Shown here piece after piece: positions 5,661 through 10,932 of a DNA stretch of 10,932 bases. The DNA is taken from positions 1-10,932 of the forward strand of contig PTJW01000027.1 in the NCBI GenBank assembly GCA_002937495.1, given 5' to 3'. Source of the DNA: Pseudomonadota bacterium (GTDB lineage Bacteria > Pseudomonadota > Alphaproteobacteria > UBA1280 > UBA12223). The translations under genes and the position numbers were made by a program. Position 1 is the stretch's first letter. Every line of letters begins with the position of its first letter. Below the pieces are notes generated by a model. It made no database searches. It saw nothing but the letters and a program-made list of their open reading frames with translations, and was not told the DNA's origin.

Positions 5661-6806
5661 ATGTCAAAAGACTATTATGATATTTTAGGAGTTTCTAAGG
5701 GCGCTAATGAGGCTGAGCTTAAAAAAGCTTATCGTAAAGTAGCAATGAAATACCACCCTGATAGAAACCCTGATGATGCAGAAGCTGAATCAAAGCTTAA
5801 GCAAGCAAACCAAGCTTATGATGTTTTAAAAGACCCTCAAAAGCGTGCTGCTTATGATAGAATGGGTCATGATGCATTTAATGCTGGTGGTTCAAACGGT
5901 CCTGGTGCTGGAGGCTTTGGTGGCGGTTTTGGCGGCGGCCAAGGTTTTGGTGGATTTGAAGATATTTTTGGTGATATCTTTAGCCAATTTGGTGGCGGTG
6001 CTGCAGGCCCTAGAGCGTCTCGTGCACAAAGAGGTTCAGACTTACGCTATAATTTAAATATTTCATTACAAGATTCATTTAATGGTAAGAAAATTAAGTT
6101 AAAAGTTCCTACTTTAGATGAATGTGATGAGTGTTTAGGAAGCGGTGCTGAAAAAGGCTCAAAAGCAGAAACTTGTCCAACTTGTCATGGTGCTGGTCAG
6201 GTAAGAATGCAACAAGGTTTCTTTAGCATGTCTCAAACTTGTCCTACATGTAATGGTGATGGTAAAATTATCAAAAACCCATGTAAGAAGTGTCATGGTC
6301 AAGGTAGAGTTGAAAGAACTAAAACAATTGAAGTTACAATTCCAAAAGGTGTTGAAACAGGCTCAAGAATTCGCCTAGCTGGCGAAGGTGAAGCCGGCTT
6401 AAAAGGTGGACCAACAGGTGATTTATACATCTTTATCCAAGTTACAAGCCATAAACTGTTTGAAAGAGAAGCAGAAAACCTATTTGTAGAATATCCTGTA
6501 AATATGGTAGATGCTGCTTTAGGTACATCTATTGAAGTTCCAACAATTGATGGTTCAAAAGCTAAGCTTAAAATTCCTGAAGGAACACAGCATGGTCAAC
6601 ACTTCCGTTTAAGAGGTAAAGGTATGCCAGTGTTAAATGCAGATTCAGTAAGAGGTGATATGCATGTTATTGTTAACATTGAAGTTCCAACAAAACTTTC
6701 AGATAAGCAAAAAGATGCCCTGAAAAACTTTTATGAAACATGCGAAGATAATAATGAACCTAAAAAGTCATCGTTCTTCGATAAAATGAAAGATATGTTA
6801 AACTAG
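5661..6806 (+). CDS. dnaJ: Type I J-domain co-chaperone DnaJ (Hsp40)
   Basis: DnaJ delivers unfolded substrates to DnaK and stimulates its ATPase. The 381-residue protein has the full class I layout. The J domain (about 1-70) has the catalytic HPD at 32-34 (KYHPDRNP). A Gly/Phe-rich linker (about 75-115) includes GGFGGGFGGGQGFGGFEDIF. The zinc-binding region has all four CxxCxGxG repeats (cysteines 154/157, 171/174, 193/196, 207/210), and the C-terminal beta-sandwich substrate domains include VTIPKGVETGSRIRLAGEGE and GDLYIFIQV. All key residues are present. It is last in the operon, 97 nt after dnaK, with its ribosome-binding site in a possible hairpin. A terminator follows about 120 nt downstream. 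Confidence 0.98.
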   Translation: MSKDYYDILGVSKGANEAELKKAYRKVAMKYHPDRNPDDAEAESKLKQANQAYDVLKDPQKRAAYDRMGHDAFNAGGSNGPGAGGFGGGFGGGQGFGGFEDIFGDIFSQFGGGAAGPRASRAQRGSDLRYNLNISLQDSFNGKKIKLKVPTLDECDECLGSGAEKGSKAETCPTCHGAGQVRMQQGFFSMSQTCPTCNGDGKIIKNPCKKCHGQGRVERTKTIEVTIPKGVETGSRIRLAGEGEAGLKGGPTGDLYIFIQVTSHKLFEREAENLFVEYPVNMVDAALGTSIEVPTIDGSKAKLKIPEGTQHGQHFRLRGKGMPVLNADSVRGDMHVIVNIEVPTKLSDKQKDALKNFYETCEDNNEPKKSSFFDKMKDMLN

Positions 6807-6835
6807 TTCTTTAAGTGTCTTTTTTAATTTAATCA

Positions 6836-6867
6836 TCCTTGTCGTGTATTACTTATACACTTCAGGA
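6836..6867 (+). repeat. Hairpin in the dnaJ 3' untranslated region
   Basis: GTGTAT (6844-6849) pairs with ATACAC (6855-6860) around TACTT, and TCCT (6836-6839) with AGGA (6864-6867) can extend it past an internal loop. No T-tract follows, so it is probably not a terminator. It may protect the 3' end of the operon mRNA. Confidence 0.35.
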
Positions 6868-6922
6868 CTCTAAAATATAAAAAATACATCTTAAATAATC
6901 TAATTTAATATTTTTAATAAAT

Positions 6923-6956
6923 AAAAAAGAGTTGATGTTGTCAGCTCTTTTTTTAT
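6923..6956 (+). terminator. Intrinsic terminator of the heat-shock operon
   Basis: An A-rich left arm ending GAGTTGA (6923-6935) pairs with TCAGCTC plus a T-run (6941-6953), with one G-U pair and loop TGTTG. It lies between dnaJ and the HAD gene and so ends the operon. An almost identical hairpin occurs after the HAD gene. Confidence 0.85.
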
Positions 6957-7007
6957 ATATATTTTTATAAAAAAGTAATTAAACAATTAAGTTTATAAGG
7001 AGAAGCC

Positions 7008-7685
7008 ATGGCTAAAAAAGCAGTTATTTATGATAATGATGGTCTTTTAACAGATTCAGAAATTGTATATGGTATTACTTTAACTCAGGTTATTGATGAA
7101 CTTTGTGGTATTAAAGAGTCCGTTGAGCGTATTTCATTACTAACAGCTGGTCGCAGTATAGAAACAGCTTTTGAAGTTATCAAAGATACTTTTAATGTTA
7201 ATTTTGATAATAAAGAGGCTTTAGAACTTTGGGACAACCTGGCTAATGCTTACTTTGAAGAAAAGTTAAAACTTTGTGAGGGAGTGCAAGAATTGCTAGA
7301 TTCAGTTAGTATTAAACATGCTGTTGCATCTACTTCGGCTCGCTGGAAGCTAGCAATTAAACATAAAGCTACAGGTTTAGATAAATACTTTTTACAAAAC
7401 CAAATTTTTTCAGGAGAAGAAGTTGCAAACCATAAACCAGCTCCAGATGTTTATTTAGCAGCTGCCTCAGGTATTAACGAAAAGCCAGAAGATTGTATTG
7501 CAGTTGAGGATTCAGCTTCTGGGGTTAAAGCTGGTAAGGCAGCAGGCATATATACAGTAGGCTGTTTGGGTGGTTCTCATATTTTCAATAAACAGGAGCA
7601 TCGTCAAAAGCTAATTGATGCAGGTGCTGATATTGTTATTAATGATATGAGAGAACTAAAGCAAGTTATCGAAGAGCTAATGTAG
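7008..7685 (+). CDS. HAD-family hydrolase, phosphatase or phosphomutase subfamily
   Basis: The 225-residue protein is a cytoplasmic haloacid-dehalogenase hydrolase with a C1-type helical cap, like beta-phosphoglucomutase and phosphoglycolate phosphatase. Motif I is YDNDGLLTDSE with the nucleophile D9 and acid/base D11. Motif II is the Ser/Thr of VASTSARW (about 108-109), motif III is K143 in NHKPAPDVY, and motif IV is E167-D168 in AVEDSASGVKAG, which hold Mg2+. All catalytic residues are present, so it should be active on a small phosphorylated metabolite, but the substrate cannot be read from sequence. AAGGAG (6997-7002) lies 5 nt before the ATG. It is monocistronic, between two near-identical terminators. 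Confidence 0.93.
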   Translation: MAKKAVIYDNDGLLTDSEIVYGITLTQVIDELCGIKESVERISLLTAGRSIETAFEVIKDTFNVNFDNKEALELWDNLANAYFEEKLKLCEGVQELLDSVSIKHAVASTSARWKLAIKHKATGLDKYFLQNQIFSGEEVANHKPAPDVYLAAASGINEKPEDCIAVEDSASGVKAGKAAGIYTVGCLGGSHIFNKQEHRQKLIDAGADIVINDMRELKQVIEELM

Positions 7686-7693
7686 GCTATATA

Positions 7694-7728
7694 TAAAAAA
7701 AGCGTTGATGTTATCAGCTCTTTTTTTA
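7694..7728 (+). terminator. Terminator of the HAD gene, copy of the upstream one
   Basis: An A-rich left arm ending GCGTTGA pairs with TCAGCTC and a run of Ts. It differs from the terminator at 6923-6956 by only a few bases, one of which (C opposite T) breaks a pair in the stem. It begins 8 nt after the stop codon. Confidence 0.8.
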
Positions 7729-7733
7729 TTTTC

Positions 7734-7762
7734 TTGATTTTGATTTATGTTGAACTTATACT
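7734..7762 (+). promoter_or_regulatory. Sigma70-type promoter for the membrane-protein pair
   Basis: TTGATT (7734-7739) and TATACT (7757-7762) are separated by 17 bp. The predicted start near 7769 gives a leader of about 23 nt to the ATG at 7792. It would leave no room for the in-frame TTG at 7771, which helps decide the start of the next gene. Confidence 0.65.
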
Positions 7763-7791
7763 ATTAAAAATTGTACAAAAAGAGATTTTAT

Positions 7792-7968
7792 ATGAAAAAC
7801 AGAACAACTGAAGATAGAAGAGTAAAAAAATTAAAAGTAGCTGTAGATAATAGAAAAGCTAAACGTAGGAAAGAAGATAGAGATAATGCACTTGTATATT
7901 ATGTATCGTTATCTCTTGGTTTGTTTGTTTTATTAGTTCTAGCAATTTTTTCTGTAATAGGAGGGTAG
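7792..7968 (+). CDS. Small basic single-span membrane protein, 58 aa
   Basis: The product has a very basic N-terminal half (about residues 1-32, many Lys and Arg, e.g. RKAKRRKEDR) and one hydrophobic segment (about 34-56, ALVYYVSLSLGLFVLLVLAIF). It ends right after the membrane span. By the positive-inside rule the basic part is cytoplasmic. I do not recognise the family. An in-frame TTG at 7771 would add seven residues but coincides with the predicted transcript start, so the ATG at 7792 is preferred, with AAGAGA as a weak ribosome-binding site. Its last codons contain the GGAGGG that serves the next gene, which begins 3 nt after its stop, so the two are translationally coupled and may work together. 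Confidence 0.7.
   Translation: MKNRTTEDRRVKKLKVAVDNRKAKRRKEDRDNALVYYVSLSLGLFVLLVLAIFSVIGG
7960..7965 (+). promoter_or_regulatory. Shine-Dalgarno site of the ten-span membrane protein
   Basis: GGAGGG lies inside the last two sense codons of the small membrane protein and 6 nt before the ATG at 7972. This fixes the start and implies coupled translation of the two genes. Confidence 0.75.
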
Positions 7969-7971
7969 GCA

Positions 7972-9231
7972 ATGTTTTTTCAAAATTTATTAAAATCAGG
8001 TTGGCTACATGCTTTATTTATTGCAGTTGTTGCATATCCTTTAGGGGCTATTACAGCTAAACTTGTTGCATCAAATATGGATTGCAATATTCTTGTTTAT
8101 ACTGTTATTTTTACCATTAGTTCAGCGGTTGCTTTACTTATTAAATCAGGTCCTGGTAGCTTAGGTATTCAAACATTAAAACGTCCTGAAACATGGCTTT
8201 ATGCAGTTGCTCAAATTTTTGTACTTATTTTTGGTATTTTAATTATGCAGTATGTTACTGCAACTGAAGGAGCAGGCCTTTACAGGGTTACTGGTCTTTT
8301 TGTTTTAATTCTTTCTATGATGTTTTTAGCTCAAAAAGTAAATAAATATGAAGTATTATCATCATTAATAATTTGTTTAGGCTTATTTTTTATTCTATCA
8401 AACTCAAATATTAGTTTTGAGTTTAAATGCTTGCTATTTTTATTTGTTTGCTGTAGAGCTTTAGCACAAAGTTCTCAAAAAATTATTACAGAATTACATA
8501 AAACAAGCAGAAAATCAAAAAATACAAAAGATGATCAACGAGTAGCAGGTTTTATTATGATTGTAGCTGGTATTTTTATGTTAATAGTTTTATTGATTGT
8601 AGCTTATTTAAAGCAATATAATGATATTTTATTATTTAAATCATTTCCTCATTTTGAAGACTTTGCACATTTAAATGGTTATATTATGGCTGTTGTTATG
8701 GGTTTATTTATTGTTAGTGTATCAAAATATTGTGAGTTTTATGCAGGTAAAACAATTGGCGCAAGATATTTAACATCAATGCTATCACTTCAAATTATTT
8801 TTGTTTATTTTATTGAAAATATTTTATCTTATTTTAATATTATGAATAAAACAGATTTCGCTTTTAATGACTATATTGGGATTGGTTTAATTTTATTAGG
8901 TAATATAATAATTGCATTTGCTGGCTTTATTAAAGATTTAAGCTTTATTAAAAAAGGAGAAAAGCAAGATACTTTAGCAAATTTAGATGAAAACTTTATT
9001 GATGAAGAAGATGACTTTGAAGTTGTTAAGTTAAATGTATTCAATTTACTATCACTTTATAATAACGACTCTAAAAAATTATCTGAAGATATCGGTGTTA
9101 ATAGGGTGTTGTTAGATAATATTGCTAATTATGATTTTGGAGAGTTTAAGTTACAAAATAAAATAGCATACAAAATCAATAGTTTTGCATCTAAAAATGT
9201 TAGACAAAAGCCTATAATAGGTATTATTTAG
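7972..9231 (+). CDS. Ten-span DMT/EamA-like membrane protein with helical C-terminal tail
   Basis: About ten hydrophobic spans are visible (near residues 11-33, 40-57, 74-94, 102-120, 127-143, 151-167, 191-213, 235-252, 268-288, 300-320). This is the count and pattern of the drug/metabolite transporter (EamA) fold. An acidic linker (about 335-350, ENFIDEEDDFE) leads to a soluble tail. Residues about 352-406 resemble an XRE-type helix-turn-helix (KLSEDIGVNRVLLDNIANYDFG ... LQNKIAYKI), at low confidence. The frame closes at residue 419, exactly where a GGDEF domain starts in another frame, so the last few residues (about RQKPIIGII) are probably not ancestral. The likeliest reading is a DMT-like membrane sensor once fused to a cytoplasmic diguanylate cyclase. 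A plain transporter is the alternative. Confidence 0.7.
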   Translation: MFFQNLLKSGWLHALFIAVVAYPLGAITAKLVASNMDCNILVYTVIFTISSAVALLIKSGPGSLGIQTLKRPETWLYAVAQIFVLIFGILIMQYVTATEGAGLYRVTGLFVLILSMMFLAQKVNKYEVLSSLIICLGLFFILSNSNISFEFKCLLFLFVCCRALAQSSQKIITELHKTSRKSKNTKDDQRVAGFIMIVAGIFMLIVLLIVAYLKQYNDILLFKSFPHFEDFAHLNGYIMAVVMGLFIVSVSKYCEFYAGKTIGARYLTSMLSLQIIFVYFIENILSYFNIMNKTDFAFNDYIGIGLILLGNIIIAFAGFIKDLSFIKKGEKQDTLANLDENFIDEEDDFEVVKLNVFNLLSLYNNDSKKLSEDIGVNRVLLDNIANYDFGEFKLQNKIAYKINSFASKNVRQKPIIGII

Positions 9232-9626
9232 AGCATAAAGTATCAGAGTTATTAAAAAGTAACAAACACTTTAATTTATATTATTTAGATTTAAATAAAT
9301 TTAAACCAATAAATGATAACTATGGGCATGATGCAGGTGATTATGTTTTAGCACAGACCGTTTTAAGGTTAAAAGATATCAACCATTTTGAAAATAATGT
9401 ATATAGAATAGGTGGGGATGAGTTTATCTTAGTTCAAACAGATAATTTAAGTGAAGACTTATCAGATAGTATTTTAAAAGCTATAGAAGAACCTATAGAT
9501 TTTAAAGATTTGGTTATTAGTATATCAACTTCTATTGGTATTAGTATATCAAGTGAGTTTAACTCATTAGAAGAAATGCTTAAAGATGCAGATAAGATGA
9601 TGTTTAATAATAAAGAAAGTAGATAG
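9204..9626 (+). pseudogene. Frameshifted GGDEF (diguanylate cyclase) domain without a start
   Basis: This open stretch of 140 codons lies in a different frame from the membrane protein. Its order of motifs is that of GGDEF domains that make c-di-GMP from two GTP: YNRYYLEHKVSELL, then YYLDLNKFKPINDNYGHDAGD (metal and guanine-binding residues), then VYRIGGDEF with an intact active site, then SISTSIGISI and the final ADKMMFNNKESR. No ATG, GTG or TTG lies before the core motifs. The usual D-x-L-T-G-L just before x-N-R is missing, although a third frame reads LDKSL there. The I-site RxxD expected five residues before GGDEF reads HFEN, so product inhibition would be lost. It is most simply the broken C-terminus of the preceding gene; programmed frameshifting or assembly error are alternatives. 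Confidence 0.75.
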
Positions 9627-9631
9627 AATAG

Positions 9632-9662
9632 AGAAAGCCGCTGATTATCAGTGGCTTTTTTC
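9632..9662 (+). terminator. Intrinsic terminator after the GGDEF stretch
   Basis: AAAGCCGCTGA (9634-9644) pairs with TCAGTGGCTTT (9648-9658) with one G-T wobble, followed by Ts to 9661. It lies 5 nt after the GGDEF stop, which fits the membrane protein and GGDEF stretch being one transcription unit. It also faces the convergent sdhE gene. Confidence 0.85.
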
Positions 9663-9694
9663 TATAAGTAAATATTTACTAACCTGATGGTATT

Positions 9695-9931
9695 TTATAG
9701 GTAATTCATAATCTTTTTTTCTAGCTCTGTTGGGTTTTTACACTGCTTTTCAATGTATAAAGCAAGCATATCTTGATCTGTTTTTTCTAAAATTTGATTA
9801 AGCTCTTCTAGTTCATTTTCTGTTAAAGAGTTAAAATGATTAGCCTGAAATTTTTCAAATAAAATATCTGTTTCTCTTAGGCCTCTTCTAAACTTATATT
9901 GGATTTGTTTTATTAGTGCTTGATTAGTCAT
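9695..9931 (-). CDS. sdhE: Succinate dehydrogenase assembly factor SdhE (DUF339)
   Basis: SdhE helps attach FAD covalently to the flavoprotein subunit of succinate dehydrogenase. The 78-residue protein is the usual small all-helical size and carries the signature RGxxE as R16-G-L-R-E20 in KFRRGLRETD, followed by the acidic helix SLTENELEELNQILEKTDQDM that is typical of the family. The ATG at 9931 follows a modest AGGA (9941-9944) at 9 nt. It is divergent from recG across 60 bp. As I recall, DUF339 genes often sit beside recG in alphaproteobacteria, which supports both the call and the lineage. No key residue is missing. Confidence 0.88.
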   Translation of the reverse strand: MTNQALIKQIQYKFRRGLRETDILFEKFQANHFNSLTENELEELNQILEKTDQDMLALYIEKQCKNPTELEKKIMNYL

Positions 9932-9991
9932 CTTGTTTTATCCTATAATTGGTTATGAAATTATTATAACAAAAAAGCATGAAAAATAGCA
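9932..9991. promoter_or_regulatory. Divergent sdhE-recG promoter region
   Basis: This 60-bp AT-rich gap must hold promoters for both genes. On the forward strand TATAAC (9965-9970) is a fair -10 for recG, but no clear -35 lies 16-18 bp upstream. It would start transcription near 9977, leaving a recG leader of about 15 nt. No clear reverse-strand promoter stands out. Confidence 0.35.
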
Positions 9992-10932
9992 ATGAGTGAT
10001 AAGAATAAAATTTTTGAAGAGTACGATCGTTTACCAGGTGTTCCACCTAAATTATTAAGCAGAGTTAAAAAACTTTGCGGACCTACTTATGCAGATTTGC
10101 TATTTCATATTCCGCATACAGTTATTGATCGTAGAGCATTTACTACAATTGAAGATGCTGTACCAAGTAAATTACAAACTTTAAAAGTAGTAGTTACAAG
10201 TAGTAAGGCTCCTGCAAATGCAAGGTCTCCATTTAAAGTTTTTGTTACAGATAAATCTGCAGAGACTATGGAACTATTATTTTTCAATGTTGGAAACTGG
10301 ATTAAAAAAAGCTTCCCTGAAGGTAAAGAGATGTATATTTCAGGTATTGTAGAGGCTGATATGCTATCTAAAAAAATACTTCATCCTGAAATTTATGGTG
10401 CAAAAACAGAACTGCAAGATGTTGCTAAGTTAGAACCTGTTTATCCTTTAACAAAAGCAATTAATTCTAAAATGGTAGGTAAGGCTGTAGAGTATGCTTT
10501 AAGTTTATTGCCTGATAATGCTGAGTTTTTACCTGAAGATATTTTAAATAAATATAACTTCCCTAGTTTTAAATCTGCTTTAAAAGAGTTGCACAATCCA
10601 ATAACTCCAGAAAGTTTAGAGATTAATTCTATTTACAGAAAAAGACTAGCTTTTGATGAGCTTTATGCTTGGCAGTCTGTTTTAATAGAATCTAGAAATA
10701 GAACAAAAATTGAAAAAGGTTTTGAACATAAAATTTCAAATAAGCTAGAAAAACAGCTTACAGATTCATTACCATTTGCTTTAACTGGTGACCAGATGAA
10801 GGTTATTGCAGAAATTAAAGAAGACTTACAATCATCACACCCAATGTTAAGGTTAGTACAAGGTGATGTTGGTGCAGGTAAAACTCTTGTTGCTTTTGCA
10901 GCGATGATGCAAGCTTTAGAAAATGGACATCA
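9992..10932 (+). CDS. recG: ATP-dependent DNA helicase RecG (5' part)
   Basis: RecG remodels stalled replication forks and Holliday junctions. The frame is open from the ATG at 9992 to the window edge (313 complete codons, under half of the usual length of about 690). The N-terminal part opens with RLPGVPPKLLSRVKKL and PTYADLLFHIPHTVIDRR, followed by the OB-fold wedge domain (about 60-150). The helicase core begins with PFALTGDQ (Q-motif-like, about 262-268) and the Walker A GDVGAGKT at 291-298. No good Shine-Dalgarno precedes the ATG. An out-of-frame ATG at 9979 opens a six-codon ORF overlapping the start. The gene is truncated only by the window. Confidence 0.95.
   Translation, partial: MSDKNKIFEEYDRLPGVPPKLLSRVKKLCGPTYADLLFHIPHTVIDRRAFTTIEDAVPSKLQTLKVVVTSSKAPANARSPFKVFVTDKSAETMELLFFNVGNWIKKSFPEGKEMYISGIVEADMLSKKILHPEIYGAKTELQDVAKLEPVYPLTKAINSKMVGKAVEYALSLLPDNAEFLPEDILNKYNFPSFKSALKELHNPITPESLEINSIYRKRLAFDELYAWQSVLIESRNRTKIEKGFEHKISNKLEKQLTDSLPFALTGDQMKVIAEIKEDLQSSHPMLRLVQGDVGAGKTLVAFAAMMQALENGH

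Noticed and set aside
5886..6003. GGT/GGC-rich repetitive stretch
   Set aside because: This is the coding repeat of the DnaJ Gly/Phe linker, not a separate repeat element.
5845..6057. Forward open frame of 70 codons inside dnaJ
   Set aside because: An out-of-frame reading of the Gly/Phe-rich linker; its Leu/Val/Ala-rich composition is a by-product of GGT/GGC repeats.
7771..7791. TTG start at 7771 for the small membrane protein
   Set aside because: It would begin about 2 nt from the predicted transcript start with no ribosome-binding site; the ATG at 7792 is better placed.
9202..9212. Programmed -1 frameshift site at AGACAAAAGCC
   Set aside because: Only an A-AAG tetramer is present, the P-site codon CAA would re-pair badly as ACA, and the joined product still lacks the D-x-L-T-G-L residues. 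Decay or sequence error explains it better.
10105..10287. Reverse-strand open frame of 60 codons
   Set aside because: Antisense to recG, which is continuous and shows helicase motifs.
1..10932. CRISPR array, transposase, integrase, toxin-antitoxin or phage genes
   Set aside because: I looked on both strands for regularly spaced repeats, terminal inverted repeats and the typical protein motifs and found none.

Overview
The window is AT-rich bacterial chromosome, by eye about one third G+C. It most likely comes from an alphaproteobacterium. The clues are a secreted bacterial SH3 protein of alphaproteobacterial type, sdhE (DUF339) lying head-to-head with recG, and alphaproteobacterial-looking HrcA and DnaK sequences. 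Low G+C and short spacers suggest a host-associated or gut lineage, but that is inference.

Layout. Positions 3-77 hold tRNA-Gly(GCC) with its own terminator. Next come a reverse-strand gene for a 116-residue soluble protein of unknown function (183-533, with a very good promoter) and a forward gene for a small exported four-cysteine protein (772-1224). The latter is convergent with a reverse-strand exported SH3 protein (1266-1748), and the two share a bidirectional terminator.

The core is a complete heat-shock operon, hrcA-grpE-dnaK-dnaJ (1983-6806). It is preceded by two tandem CIRCE operators; a sigma70-type -35 box sits inside the spacer of the second. HrcA should repress the operon by binding CIRCE, while GrpE, DnaK and DnaJ form the Hsp70 refolding cycle. 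The grpE-dnaK and dnaK-dnaJ gaps both contain inverted repeats, and the second pairs with the dnaJ Shine-Dalgarno sequence.

Downstream, a HAD-family phosphatase (7008-7685) is bracketed by two nearly identical terminator hairpins. Then a clear promoter drives a 58-residue single-span basic membrane protein and, 3 nt later, a 419-residue ten-span DMT/EamA-like membrane protein. Its frame closes exactly where an otherwise well-preserved GGDEF (diguanylate cyclase) domain begins in another frame (9204-9626). That GGDEF stretch has no start codon and has lost the usual D-x-L-T-G-L lead-in. It is therefore most simply the frameshifted remnant of a DMT-like sensor fused to GGDEF, an unusual architecture and the most interesting item here.

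The window closes with sdhE (9695-9931, reverse) and the first 313 codons of recG (9992 to the end, forward), divergent across about 60 bp. I see no CRISPR array, insertion sequence, phage gene or defence locus. The only candidate for something new is the membrane-HTH-GGDEF locus, and it appears broken.
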